Positions 37,177 to 50,100 of a stretch of DNA of 64,000 nucleotides are shown here, piece after piece (the stretch's first letter is position 1; each line of letters begins with the position of its first letter). This stretch comes from Streptomyces violaceusniger. GTDB taxonomy: Bacteria; Actinomycetota; Actinomycetes; Streptomycetales; Streptomycetaceae. The notes below the pieces were generated by a model. The model saw only the letters and a list, made by a program, of their open reading frames with translations, was not told the origin of the DNA and ran no database searches. The translations under genes and the position numbers were made by a program. The stretch lies in contig BJHW01000001.1 of NCBI GenBank assembly GCA_005405945.1, forward strand, positions 4,216,001-4,280,000, written 5' to 3'.

Positions 37177-38442
37177 ATGTCCATGAGTCGCCGAAGGCTG
37201 CTGGGTGCGGGCGGAGGGCTGGCCCTCACGGGCGCGCTCGCCTCCGCCTGTGGGTCGAACACCGGGCGGGACGGCGATGACCACGCCGGCCAGCCGGTGC
37301 TCGAGCAGTGGTACCACCAGTACGGCGAGCCCGGCACCGAACAGGCCGTCAGGCGCTATGCCGACGCGTTCGAGAGGGCCAACGTCCAGGTGCAGTGGCG
37401 GCCGGGCAACTACGACCAGCAGACCGCCGCCGCGCTGCTCACGAAGTCCGGCCCGGACGTCTTCGAGGTCAACGGCCCGACGCTGGACCAGATCCAGGGC
37501 GGTCAGGTGGTCGACCTCACCGATCTCCTCAGCGAGGCCAAGGACGACTTCAACCCGGCCGTGCTCGCCCCGAAGACGTATCAGGGCAAGATCTGGGCCG
37601 TACCGCAGGTCATCGACACTCAGTTGCTCTACTACCGCAAGAGCATGCTCGAGGACGCGGGCGTGGAGCCGCCGCGCAGCCTCGACGCGCTGATCGACGC
37701 GGCGAAGGAGCTGACCACCAAGGACGTCAAGGGGCTCTTCCTCGGCAATGACGGCGGCCCCGGCGTCCTCGGCGGCACCCCGCTCAACGCCGCCGGGCTC
37801 ACGCTGGTCACCGAGGACGGCGAGGTCGGCTTCGACGACCCGGCCGCCGCCCGGACGCTCGGCAAGCTGCGTCACCTCTACGCCGAGAAGTCGCTGCTGC
37901 TCGGGGCGCCCTCCGACTGGTCGGACCCGGCCGCGTTCACCCAGGGGCTCACCGCCATGCAGTGGTCCGGGCTGTGGGCGCTGCCGCAGGTGAAGAAGGC
38001 GCTGGGGGACGACTTCGGGGTGCTGCCGTTCCCCCGGGACGGGGCGCACGGCGCGCCCGCGGTGCCGGTCGGCGCGTACGGGGCGGCGGTCAGCGCCCGG
38101 TCCCGGCACAAGGCGCTGGCGAAGGCGTATGTGAAGTGGCTGTGGATCGAACGGACCGACTACCAGGAGGACTTCGCGCTCCGCTACGGCTTCCACATCC
38201 CCGCCCGGATCTCGCTCGCCACGAAGGCGGCCAAGCTGCGGCAGGGCGCGGCCGGTGAGGCGGTGCGCTACGCCACCGACCACGGCCATGCCGAGCCGCT
38301 GCTGTGGACCTCCGCGAGCCGTACGGCCTACCAGGACGCGCTGAGCCGGATCATCAAGGGTGGGGCCGATCCGGACGGCGAGCTGCGGTCGGTGGTCCGC
38401 AAGACCGAGGCCGAGCTGCGGCGCGTGCGGAAGAAGAGCTGA
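37177..38442 (+). CDS. Extracellular sugar-binding lipoprotein (second ABC system)
   Basis: 421 residues. Twin-arginine-like SRRRLLGAGGGLALTG then lipobox SAC at about residue 23. The body has the family 1 solute-binding pattern: VLEQWYHQYGEPGTEQAVRR, SGPDVFEVNGPTLDQIQGG, KIWAVPQVIDTQLLYYRKSM, and FTQGLTAMQWSGLWALPQVK. Frame intact. Followed by two overlapping permease genes and no ATPase, again implying MsiK. The ligand cannot be told; sugars or sugar alcohols are usual. Confidence 0.88.
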   Translation: MSMSRRRLLGAGGGLALTGALASACGSNTGRDGDDHAGQPVLEQWYHQYGEPGTEQAVRRYADAFERANVQVQWRPGNYDQQTAAALLTKSGPDVFEVNGPTLDQIQGGQVVDLTDLLSEAKDDFNPAVLAPKTYQGKIWAVPQVIDTQLLYYRKSMLEDAGVEPPRSLDALIDAAKELTTKDVKGLFLGNDGGPGVLGGTPLNAAGLTLVTEDGEVGFDDPAAARTLGKLRHLYAEKSLLLGAPSDWSDPAAFTQGLTAMQWSGLWALPQVKKALGDDFGVLPFPRDGAHGAPAVPVGAYGAAVSARSRHKALAKAYVKWLWIERTDYQEDFALRYGFHIPARISLATKAAKLRQGAAGEAVRYATDHGHAEPLLWTSASRTAYQDALSRIIKGGADPDGELRSVVRKTEAELRRVRKKS

Positions 38443-39413
38443 TGCGGGGAAGGTGGAGGGCGCGGGGGAGGCGGGGGACGCGGGGGACGCGGGAGGCGTT
38501 CGTCCGCGGGCTCCTGGGCCCGCAGAACCGCCATCTGTGGTTCTGGATATTCGTCGGCCCGTTCGTCCTGGGGCTGACCCTCTTCACCTACGTCCCGCTG
38601 GCCTGGAGCGTCTACCTCAGCTTCTTCGACGCGCACAACACCGTCTCGCCCACGGACTTCGTCGGCTTCGACAACTACGCGGCGATGCTGGGCGACGACG
38701 CGTTCACCGGCAGCCTGGTGACCTTCCTGGTCTTCACGGCGTTCATCGTCCCGGCCACCTACGCGCTCTCGCTCGCGCTGGCGCTGATGGTCAACCGGCT
38801 GCGCTGGGCGCAGGCGTTCTTCCGGTCGGTGTTCTTCCTGCCGGTGGCGTGCTCGTATGTGGTGGCGGCGCTGATCTGGAAGATGTCGATCTTCAACGGG
38901 GTGCGCTTCGGGCTGGCCAACACCGTGCTGGACTGGTTCGGCGCCGATCAGATCGCCTGGCTGTCGACCACGGACCCGCCCTGGTACTGGCTGGTCATCG
39001 TGACCGTACGGCTGTGGCTCCAGGCGGGGTTCTACATGGTGCTGTTCCTGGCCGGGCTGCAGCGCATCTCCCCGCGGCTGTACGAGGCGGCGGCCGTGGA
39101 CGGGGCGCGGCCCGGCTGGCAGGTGTTCCGGCACATCACCTTTCCGCAGCTGCGGGCGACCTCGGTCGCGGTGGTGCTGCTGCTGGTGATCAACGCCTTC
39201 CAGGCGTTCGACGAGTTCTACAACCTGCTGTCGGACTCGCGCGGCTATCCGCCCTACGCCCGCCCGCCGCTGGTCTACCTCTACTACACGGCGCTGGGCC
39301 AGGGCCAGAACCTGGGCCTGGGCAGTGCGGGCGCGGTGATCCTGGCGCTGATCATCGCCGTGGTGACGGTGGTGCAGGCCCGCTGGTTCGGCCTGGGCCG
39401 GAAGGAGGACTGA
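38442..39413 (+). CDS. Sugar ABC transporter permease (MalF-type)
   Basis: 323 residues with six predicted helices, starting LWFWIFVGPFVLGLTLFTYV. The EAA loop is YEAAAVDGARPGWQVFRHITFP. The N-terminal arm is Arg/Gly/Thr-rich from a short repeat (GRRGTRGTREA). Start overlaps the previous stop (TGATG). Confidence 0.9.
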   Translation: MRGRWRARGRRGTRGTREAFVRGLLGPQNRHLWFWIFVGPFVLGLTLFTYVPLAWSVYLSFFDAHNTVSPTDFVGFDNYAAMLGDDAFTGSLVTFLVFTAFIVPATYALSLALALMVNRLRWAQAFFRSVFFLPVACSYVVAALIWKMSIFNGVRFGLANTVLDWFGADQIAWLSTTDPPWYWLVIVTVRLWLQAGFYMVLFLAGLQRISPRLYEAAAVDGARPGWQVFRHITFPQLRATSVAVVLLLVINAFQAFDEFYNLLSDSRGYPPYARPPLVYLYYTALGQGQNLGLGSAGAVILALIIAVVTVVQARWFGLGRKED

Positions 39414-40276
39414 TGCCCACTCCCCCGAAGTCGCGCGACGTCCGGGACGCCCTCGTCGGCGTGGGGCGCGCCGTGCGGCTGGTGCTGCTGCTCGCGCTCG
39501 CGCTGGTCTTCCTGATCCCGTTCTACCTGCTGGTGCGCAACGGTCTGTCGAGCGAGGCGGACATCACCTCGCCGGGGTGGACGTTCTTCCCGGGCGAGCT
39601 GCACTGGTCCAACGTCCGCGAGTTGTTCGACGACCCCAACGTGCCGATGGCGCACGCGCTGCTCAACTCCTCGCTGATCGCGGTCCTCACCACCGTGGGC
39701 ACCCTGCTGCTGGCCTCGCTCGCCGGATACGGCCTGGCCCGCATCCCGTACGCCTACGCCAATGTGGTCTTCTACTGGATCCTGGGCACCTTGATGGTCC
39801 CGGCGGCGGTCACCTTCGTGCCGAGCTTCGTGCTGGTCAGCTCGCTCGGGTGGGTGTCCACGCTGCGCGGTCTGGTGGTGCCCACGCTGTTCAGCGCGGT
39901 CGCGGCGTTCATCTTCCGCCAGTACTTCCTGGGCTTTCCCCGGGAGCTGGAGGACGCGGCGCGGGTGGACGGTCTTGGCTACTGGCGTACGTACTGGCGG
40001 GTCGTGGTGCCGAACTCCCGGCCGGTGTTCGCGGCGGTCGGCACGATCGTCTTCATCGGCGCCTGGAACTCCTTCCTGTGGCCGCTGGTCATCGGTCAGG
40101 ACCGGGACGCGTGGACGGTGCAGGTGGCGCTGTCGACGTTCACCACGGCCCAGACCGTCAACCTCCATGAGCTGTTCGTGGCGGCGGCGGTGTCGATCGT
40201 GCCGCTGCTGGTGGTCTTCCTCGTACTCCAGCGCCATATCGTCGCGGGCGTCGAGCGCACGGGCATCGACGACTGA
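39413..40276 (+). CDS. Sugar ABC transporter permease (MalG-type)
   Basis: 287 residues. The first helix is VLLLALALVFLIPFYLLVRN; the EAA loop is LEDAARVDGLGYWRTYWRVV, then VPNSRPVFAAVGTIVFIGAW. Overlaps the upstream permease stop (TGATG). Last gene of the operon; a converging GntR gene ends 12 bases away. Confidence 0.9.
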   Translation: MPTPPKSRDVRDALVGVGRAVRLVLLLALALVFLIPFYLLVRNGLSSEADITSPGWTFFPGELHWSNVRELFDDPNVPMAHALLNSSLIAVLTTVGTLLLASLAGYGLARIPYAYANVVFYWILGTLMVPAAVTFVPSFVLVSSLGWVSTLRGLVVPTLFSAVAAFIFRQYFLGFPRELEDAARVDGLGYWRTYWRVVVPNSRPVFAAVGTIVFIGAWNSFLWPLVIGQDRDAWTVQVALSTFTTAQTVNLHELFVAAAVSIVPLLVVFLVLQRHIVAGVERTGIDD

Positions 40277-40288
40277 GGCCGGTGCGGC

Positions 40289-40978
40289 TCATCCGGCGGC
40301 CGGGCCGTCGTCCGGCAGCGGGGCGTACCGCCGCAGCCAGACCTCGGTCTGGGACAGATGCGCGGTGGCGGCCGCGGCGGCGGCCGCCGGATCGCGGGCG
40401 GCCATGGAGTTGATCAGCGCCTCGTGGCCGAGGTCGCTGGCCAGCCGGATGGTGTCGGCCTCGACTGCGCCGTAGATGCTGTAGTGGCTGCCCCGGGCGC
40501 GCAGCACATCGATCAGGGCGGCCAGCGCCTCGTTGCCGCTCGCCTCGCAGCGGGTGGAGTGGAACTCCCGGTCCAGCGCGTGCCGTTCCGCCTCGTTCTC
40601 GGAGACGGCCAGCCGCTGCTGCACCTCGCGCAGCCGGGCGACCACCCGCTCGTCGGCGCGGGCGGCGGCCAGCGCGGCGGCCTGGGCCTCCAGGGGGCGG
40701 CGGACGTCGAACAGCTCCAGCAGCCCGTCGAGCGGCAGGACGTCCACGGTGGCGGCGAACCCGGCCAGCATCTGCCCGGGGCGCAGCGCCGATACGAAGG
40801 TGCCGGAGCCGTGGCGGGACTCCAGCAGCCCGAGGGCGGCGAGGGAGCGCACCGCCTCGCGCAGCGATCCGCGCGAGACGCCGAGCCGCGCGCAGAGCTC
40901 GGGCTCGGCGGGGAGCTGCTGTCCGGGCGCCGGCTCACCCTTGGCGATCATGGCGCGGAGCCCGTTCTGGACGCTCGA
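40289..40978 (-). pseudogene. FadR-type GntR regulator, 5'-truncated
   Basis: The wHTH is almost complete: GLRAMIAKGEPAPGQQLPAE, then PELCARLGVSRGSLREAVRS, and LLESRHGSGTFVS. The FCD domain follows (LFDVRRPLEAQAAALAAARA, EFHSTRCEASGNEALAALI) and the normal end. Upstream of about residue QNG the frame runs into antisense of an aminotransferase gene, so the first 10-15 codons and the promoter are lost. It may have regulated the adjacent converging ABC operon. Confidence 0.75.
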
Positions 40979-41553
40979 TCCCCCGGTCGTCCATCTCAAC
41001 CACGGCTCGTTCGGCGCCGTGCCGCGCACCGTGCAGGAGGTCCAGCGGGCGCTGCGCGAGGAGATGGAGACCAACCCGGACGCGTGGTTCCGGGAGCTGC
41101 CCGAGCGGGTGGGCCGGGCGCGCGCCGCCGTGGCGCGGTTCCTGCGGGTCCCGGCGGAGCACACCGCCCTGGTGACCAACGCCAGCGCCGAGGTGAGCAC
41201 CGTCCTGGGCTGTCTGCCGCTGCCGCCCGGCGGCGAGGTGCTGCTGACCGACCACACCTTAAGCTCGCCGAGGTGGACCAGGGGCTGCTGGCCGACGCCC
41301 TCGGCGCGGACCTGACCGCGGTCGGGGCAGCGAGGCCCCGTCGATGCGGCTGGTCCCGCTGCCCGCCGGGCTCGCGGCCGACCACGAGGCCTCGCATGTG
41401 CTGCAGCGCCGGATCGCGGCCGACACCGGCTGCGAGACCGCGATCACCTCCTGGGACGGACGGGGCTTCCTGCGCCTGTCGGCCCATCTCTACAACACCG
41501 TCTCCGACTACGAGCGACTGGCCGAGCACCTTCCCGGGCTGCTCAGGGCCTGA
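40950..41553 (+). pseudogene. Class V aminotransferase (isopenicillin N epimerase-like), large internal deletion
   Basis: The N-terminal part is LDPPVVHLNHGSFGAVPRTV through LLTDHT (to about 41263). The C-terminal 70 residues (MRLVPLPAGLAADHEASHVL ... LPGLLRA, 41344-41553) are in a different frame. The central domain with the PLP lysine is absent, so no enzyme can form. The few codons between (KLAEVDQGLLADALGADL) fit neither end. Its start overlaps the truncated GntR gene on the other strand. Confidence 0.75.
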
Positions 41554-41727
41554 GCGGCCTCGATGAAGTCCGGTGCGGTTCGGGTGCGCCCGAAGCGGGG
41601 CTGTGTCGATATGCGGCTCCGCCGCGTGGGCCCGGCCAGCCACGACACAGCAGCGAATGAACGACGGCACCTCGCGGCACTTCCCGCGGAGCGCTTACGC
41701 ACGGGCCAGCGAAGGAGTGACACCGCC

Positions 41728-42180
41728 ATGCGCAACAAATCCATTGAAGCCACGATCGAGGACGCGGCCAGCCCGGAGACCCGGCTGGCCCGGGCCCTGG
41801 GCCCGCTCCAGCTGACCCTCATGGGCATCGGCGTCACCATCGGCGCGGGCATCTTCGTGCTGACCGGCACGGCGGCCGCGAACTACGCCGGGCCGAGCAT
41901 CGCGCTCTCCTACACCATCGGCGCGGTCGCCACCGCCCTGGTGGCGCTCTGCTATATGGAGTTCGCCAGCACCGTCCCGGTGGCGGGCAGCGCCTACACC
42001 TTCGCGTATGTCTCGCTCGGGGAGCTGGTGGCCTGGCTCATCGGCTGGGACCTCATCCTCGACATGACGATGGGCGCGGGCGCGGTGGCCAGTGGCTGGT
42101 CGCAGTACGTCACCGACTTCCTGGCCACGTTCGGCATCCACATCCCGCCCTCCGTCTCCGGCCCGGACGCGGCCGGAAAG
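41728..42180 (+). pseudogene. APC-family amino acid permease, N-terminal fragment
   Basis: The start is good (GAAGGAG 9 bases before ATG 41728). The protein then reads RALGPLQLTLMGIGVTIGAG, IFVLTGTAAANYAGPSIALS, and VAWLIGWDLILDMTMGAGAV, the first four membrane segments of a cationic amino-acid-transporter-type permease. After DAAGK (about residue 150) the sequence abruptly becomes the antisense of another gene. Some 330 residues are missing. Confidence 0.8.
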
Positions 42181-42182
42181 CC

Positions 42183-43287
42183 TCATCCGCGCTCTGACGG
42201 CCCCCGTCCGCTCGTGGCGACCGGCGGCAGCGCCGCCGGTGCCGCCGGTGCCCCGAAGACGCGCTCCCCCGGCGCCCCGCCCGCAGCAGCGCCGCCCCCA
42301 GCGGGGTCAGCGTGTGCAGGACGGCGCTGCCCTGGCGCAGGGTGTGCACCAGGCCCGCCTCGCGCAGCACACTGGCGTGCTGACTGGCCGAGGCCAGCGA
42401 TACGCCCACCCTGCGAGCCAGTTCACTGGTCGTACAGCCGCCGCCGACCTCCAGCAGCACCGCCGAGCGGGTCTGCCCGACCAGCTTGCCGAGCGTCCGG
42501 GCGGACCCGGACCCGGACCCGGCGCCGGCCCCGGACCCGGACGCCACGGCGGGCCGCTGCTCGGGGCGGGGTATCAAACCGCACCGGGCGTGTTCGACGG
42601 GGTAGACCAGAACGGGCGTCAGCTCCGGGTTCCGGTAGGTCACCGGCGCCCCCGGCAGAAGAACGACGGCAACAGCAGCAACCCCCGCCCCCGCAGCCAC
42701 AGATCGCGGTCCACCGGATAGTCGACCTCCAGCACGGGCGCCCGCCACCGCATCGTCGGCGGCAGCGAGGCCAGCAGCCCATCGGCGCCCCCGTCCAGCA
42801 GGGCGCGGCCCCGGGCCACCCGGTCGGCCTCGATCCGGGCCTGGATATGCGGCCAGTACGGGGCGACGGCGGCCCGGTGGTAGGCGCGCAGTGTGCTGAT
42901 CAGCCGGTCCAGCGATCTTCGCTCGCCCTGCGCCAGATCCCGTATCCACCCCGGGAGCGCCCGGGCCGCCGGAAGCCCGGCCAGCTCCGCGTGCAAGCGC
43001 TCACCCGGGATGGCGCGCAGCGCGGACATCGCGGCATCGCAACCGATTACCCCTTCGGCGGGTGTCAGGAAGTCCGGGAAATAGCCGCGCGACGGAATGA
43101 GCGGCGCAAGCAGCCGCGCTTCGCCGTTGAGTCGGTTCCGCGCCTCCGAACGCCATTTCCCGTATACGGACTCGGCCCGGTTCTCCCGCAACCTATGGAA
43201 ACTTAAAACGGTTTCCCAGAGCGCGTCCGGGCGGACCGCCATCCGCAGCCGGGCCAGATCGAGTTCACTGAAATGAACACGGAGCAC
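42183..43287 (-). pseudogene. ArsR-type winged-helix regulator (DUF5937-like), frameshifted
   Basis: The start is taken at GTG 43287 (VHFSELDLARLRMAVRPDAL). The N-terminal 210 residues form a DUF5937-like domain (WRAPVLEVDYPVDRDLWLRG). A frameshift near 42655 intervenes before the C-terminal wHTH: TRSAVLLEVGGGCTTSELAR, RVGVSLASASQHASVLREAG. Another shift near 42280 would give a natural end at TGA 42183-42185. A Gly-Ser repeat (ASGSGAGAGSGSGSA) lies before the HTH. The 3' end abuts the broken permease. Confidence 0.7.
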
Positions 43288-43601
43288 CAGACCCCCACAC
43301 GTGACATTGCGACCGCCCCCGATCACCGATGAGTATGCACGCTGGCACGGTCAGTCACCACGCCCTTTTGGCCAGATGTGAAACGGGGAGCGCCGCGGAG
43401 CCGGAAGAGGAAAGCTGTTCCCCAGGAAAGCCGGGGCCACCGGGAAAAGCTTCCGGCGGCTGTCCGGAATTCAACAGGCGGTGCTCAGAGCCAGTTTGCT
43501 CGTTCCCGTGGGGGGTGACGAGTACGTTACGGCGACTGGGCACTTGTGTTGCCGCACGTAGCCGATGCGCGCGGCAACAGCTCCCGTGGGGGGAGTGAGA
43601 G
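43288..43601 (+). other. Non-coding stretch upstream of an orphan terminator
   Basis: Holds the promoter side of the ArsR-type gene and two copies of a TCCCGTGGGGGG block (43503-43514 and 43582-43593). No convincing protein gene; a 27-codon GTG frame at 43514 ends at 43597. A transcript ending at the terminator downstream must start here. Confidence 0.4.
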
Positions 43602-43635
43602 GGGGCGGCACCTCCGCACAAGGTGCCGCCCCTTT
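43602..43635 (+). terminator. Strong intrinsic terminator, plus strand
   Basis: GGGGCGGCACCT-CCGCACA-AGGTGCCGCCCC followed by TTT: a perfect 12-bp stem with a T-tract only on the plus strand. No plus-strand gene is intact upstream. Confidence 0.75.
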
Positions 43636-43730
43636 GAGGTCCGGAGCCGATGCCGGGGTGAGGGTGGGTGTTCCCGGCACCGGCTCCGGTGGTCTTACGG
43701 GCTCCGCCGCGTGGCGAGGGCTTCGCCCTG

Positions 43731-43824
43731 GACCCCGGCGTCTGGGGCGGAGCCCCCACGCGGCGGAGCCGCGAATCGACGCTGCGTGGGAAGGGGCGGG
43801 GAGGGGATCAGCCCGCCGCGGGCG
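43731..43824. repeat. Dispersed repeat C, copy 1
   Basis: Shares GTCTGGGGCGGAGCCCCC and GGAAGGGGCGGGGAGGGGAT with copy 2 at 62557-62650. Lies just beyond the 3' end of ppdK. Confidence 0.8.
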
Positions 43825-43849
43825 TCACCATCCACCGGCCCCCTGCCGG

Positions 43850-46576
<2,727 letters not shown>

Positions 46577-47062
46577 GGGACTCGATCTCCTCGGCTCGGC
46601 TGCCCTGACGGCGGGGAGCGTACCCAGATCAAAGGCTCCTGAGCAGGTCCACTCCACCGTCATACGGCTGTAACCACCCGCCTGCCACGTGTTCGAAAGT
46701 GCGGCGTCCGAACGAGGCTCTTACGAGGTGACTTCAAGCCTCGAACACACACCCACCCTCCGCCCGTGATGGACGCTTGGAATTTCACTATACGTAACCG
46801 ATGGTTCGAGGTGTCGAACATCAAGTGGGTGGCACTGAGTGCCACGCATTGGAGAGGTGAGTACAGCCGGGCATCGCCGGATCACCCCTCGGTCGCCGCT
46901 CATCTGAGCGAAGGCCCGATCAGAGTGGCGAGAATCACGCCTTGCCAGGGCCCATTGTCTCGCCTTTTGGATACAACGAGAGGGGGTACGCTCAGATGAG
47001 CGACACGCCGAGAGGGGTGGCCGACCACCTCCGCGGATGCCGAGGGCCGGCTCGTCCGCGGT
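46577..47062. other. Intergenic region with two inverted repeats and promoter-like AT-richer DNA
   Basis: No gene recognised. TTCGA-GGTG-TCGAA at 46805-46818 and GTGGCAC-TGA-GTGCCAC at 46829-46845 are perfect dyads 10 bases apart. Related TTCGA/TCGAACA half-sites occur near 46690 and 46740. The ppdK promoter should be within 46577-46800. A plus-strand ATG at 46995 opens a 78-codon frame of non-protein-like composition. Confidence 0.5.
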
Positions 47063-47093
47063 CCCCTGATGCGGTGCCTCTCCGCATCAGGGG
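47063..47093 (-). terminator. Terminator hairpin of the vWA-MoxR-VMAP operon
   Basis: CCCCTGATGCGG-TGCCTCT-CCGCATCAGGGG, a perfect 12-bp stem 42 bases beyond the last stop codon of the minus-strand operon. No T-tract, as usual in Streptomyces. Confidence 0.7.
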
Positions 47094-47134
47094 GCTGGGG
47101 CCCGGCATTCCCCGCGAACGAATCGCGCCATATT

Positions 47135-50100
47135 TCAGGACGACTGGTCGTTCCCGGGCCCCCACAGCCCCGCGAGGGCCTCGCGGGTCCGAACGGTGCA
47201 GTTGTGCTCCTCGCCCAGGACGCGCTCGCTGATCTCCAGCACGGCCCGCCACTCGGCCTCCGCCTCGTCGAGGCGGCCGAGGCCCTTGAGGGTGGTGCCG
47301 AGGTTGTGTCGGGTCCAGAGGGTGCCGACGTTCTCGGGTCCCAGGACGCGCTGCCGGGCCGTCAGCGTTTCCCGGATCTCCGTCTCGGCCTCGGCGAAGC
47401 GGCCCAGCTTGTTGAGCACATTGCCCAGGCTGTGCCGGGCGGCCAGCGTCTCCTTGGCCTCGGCCCCCACAGATCGCGTGCGCCCCTCGACCACCCGGCG
47501 GAACAAGGATTCGGACTCCTCGTAACGCTTCTGGTCGCGCAGTAGGCCGGCCAGTTGGACGAGGGTCAGCAAGGCGCTCGGGTCGTCCGGCCCCAGCACC
47601 CGGGCCTCCCCCTCCATGGTCAGGCGGTACTCCCGCTCGGCCTCCTCCACGCGGTCGACGCGCGTCAGGGCCCCGGCACGGCTGTATCGCGCCACCAGCG
47701 TCGCCTGGGCGTCCGGTCCCGAGGCGCGGATGCGGCCCTGGAGCACCTCGGTGTACTCCGCCAACGCCTCCTCGTGTCGTCCGGCCCTCCCCAGGCTGGT
47801 CGCCAGTTGGTGCCGGGTGGTGAGGGTGTTGTGATGCCCGTCCCCGAGCACGGCGGTCTGCCGTGCCAGAAGGTCGCGGTAGGCCGCGTGCGCCTCGTCG
47901 TACCGCTCCTGGTCGTCCAGGACCATCGCTCGCGTCCGCAGTGCGGTGAACGACTCGTCGTGCCGTTCCCCGACGGCGGCGAACGACTCCTCCACCAGTG
48001 CGTCGGCCTCGGCCTCCGCCTCGGCGTACCGCCGCAGGACGCGCAGACGGTCGACCCGGTTGCGGCGCGCCCGGCGCACCCGCCAGTGGGTGGGGCTCAG
48101 GCCCGCCGACGTCCTGTTGACCAGATCGTGCCAGAGCGCCTCCGCCTCCTCATCGCGCCGCCTGACGTTCAGCAGGTCGGCGAGCGTGAAGAGCGCCGTC
48201 AACAGCGGCGAATCCACCTCCGACTCCGCCGACGCGGCGCACTCCTCGGCCGCCGCCCGCATCTCGGCCTCCGCCTCGTCGAAGCGATCCAGCCGCCGCA
48301 GCGCGGTCGACAGCCAGGCACGTGCGTTGACGGTGTCGTAGTGCGTGGGCCCATACAGTTCCCGCGCCATGGATACCGAGACCCGGATCTCCTCCTCGGC
48401 CTCCGCCACCCGCCCGAGGTCCAACAGCAGGCGCCCGCGCCGCAGACGCTTGGCCTGGGCATGCCGCCGGCCGTCGTCGCCCTCCCGGCGCTCCCATGCC
48501 TCGATCAGCGTGCGGCACTCCTCCTCCGCCGCCTCGGCCCGCTCGGCGTCGCTCAGCAGATCGACGAGGTAGCCGCGGGCGAAGAGCGTGTAGTCGTGTT
48601 CCTCGCCGTGCACCCGCCCCGAGGCCGCGACCACCGCGCGCAGCTCGCGCTCCGCCTCATCGTGCTCCCCGAGCTGGTTCAGGGTGATCGCCAGATGCCC
48701 GCGGAGATTGCGGGATTCGAGGTCTTCCCGGGATCCGAGCCCTTCGATCTGCTCCCGCGCCGTCTCCCGCAGTTCGTCCGCGTACTCCGGCCACCCGGCG
48801 TCGACCAGCTGCTCGGCCAGGTCGGGCAGGGTCCGTACCCCCACCAGCCGGTTTCCTCGTTCCGCTCATCGGCTTCGTCCAGCATCTTGTCGACGTAGTC
48901 ACGCACCGACTTCGGCAGCCCGTCGTCCGCCGCGATCCGCCGCACCACCGCCATCACCGGCGGCTGGACGCGCTCGGAGGTGTAGGAGCGAGGGGGGAAG
49001 GTGGCGGCCGGTACCACCGGCTGCCGTTCCGGCGCCTTCGGCCGCGGCGGCGGCTCCTCCTCCGCCGCGTCCTCCAGCAACCCCAGCCGCGACAGCAGCT
49101 CCGGCGACGCCGCCGCGAACGGGCGGGCCTCCTCGGCGACGCGGGAGTCCCCGTGGTCGCCGGAGAGCCGGGCGCGGAACTCGGGGCCGCTGCCGTGGCG
49201 GTGCAGCAGGAACGCGGTGACCTGCGCCGCCGTCTCCAGCGCGTCCGACGTCCGGACCGCGTCCAGCAGCAGATCCGCGACGCCGGGGTGGAACTCGTAC
49301 TCCTCCGCGCTCCCCTCCCGTCCGCGCAGCAGCCCGCCCAGGAACACCTCGGCCAGCTGCGCCGGGTGGAAGCGCTCCCCGCGGCCCGCGCCCGCCTGGT
49401 GGATCAGCCGCATCACCGGCAGCGTCAGCGGATACACGGTGGCCAGCGCCCCGGCCAGGCGCTGGGCCTCGGGCGAGGCGGCGCCCCGGAAGCGGCGCAG
49501 CCGCTCCTCGGCCGTCGGCTCGGGGACATGGGCCGTGGCCCGCGCGGCCACCGGCTTCTCCGCGCCGTCCAGCAGCATCACCGGCAGCGGTTCGCCGCCG
49601 CCACCCGTACCGGTGAGCGCCGCCCACGTGCCCAGCTCGCCCTCGGCCAGCTCCAGCACGGGCACCGGCGTCGTGCCGTCGTACGACACCAGGCCGCGCG
49701 GCAGCACCGGGTGGCGCACCGACAGCGCGCGGCCCGGCGCGCCCTCGCGGCCGCCCGCGTCGACCAGCAGCCGCTGGGTGGGCATACCACGCTCCGGCCA
49801 CATCCGCGCGGGCAGCGGCTGGAGCACCGCCACCGGCGAGTGGCGGGCCCAGCGGCGCAGCAGCCGCGGAATCGCGCCGCCGCGCCACCCCGGGCCCACC
49901 CCGTCCGAGAGGACCAGCATCACGGTGCGGCCGGAGGTGTCGGTGAGCTGGCGGGCGGTGCGGCGCGGGCGCCGGGGGCGTACGGGCGCGCCCTGAGCAC
50001 CGGCCGGTCCTCGTGGGCGCTGTCCAGGCCGTAGGTCCGTACGGAACGGAAGGCGCCCTGCCGCTCCAGCAGTCCGCGCACCTCGGCGGCGAGCTGCTGC

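Noticed and set aside
41563..43206. A 547-codon plus-strand frame
   Set aside because: Only residues from 41728 to 42180 match a permease; the rest is antisense of the ArsR-type gene with arginine/proline-rich composition.
40950..43290. Transposase or integrase remnant at the scar
   Set aside because: No DDE/HTH transposase motifs, terminal inverted repeats or target duplications could be found.
43602..43635. Riboswitch or tRNA
   Set aside because: Only a single perfect stem with T-tract; no conserved multi-stem fold or cloverleaf could be traced.
46995..47232. Small ORF after ppdK
   Set aside because: It spans the terminator hairpin of the opposite operon and has Arg/Pro/Gly composition without a ribosome site.
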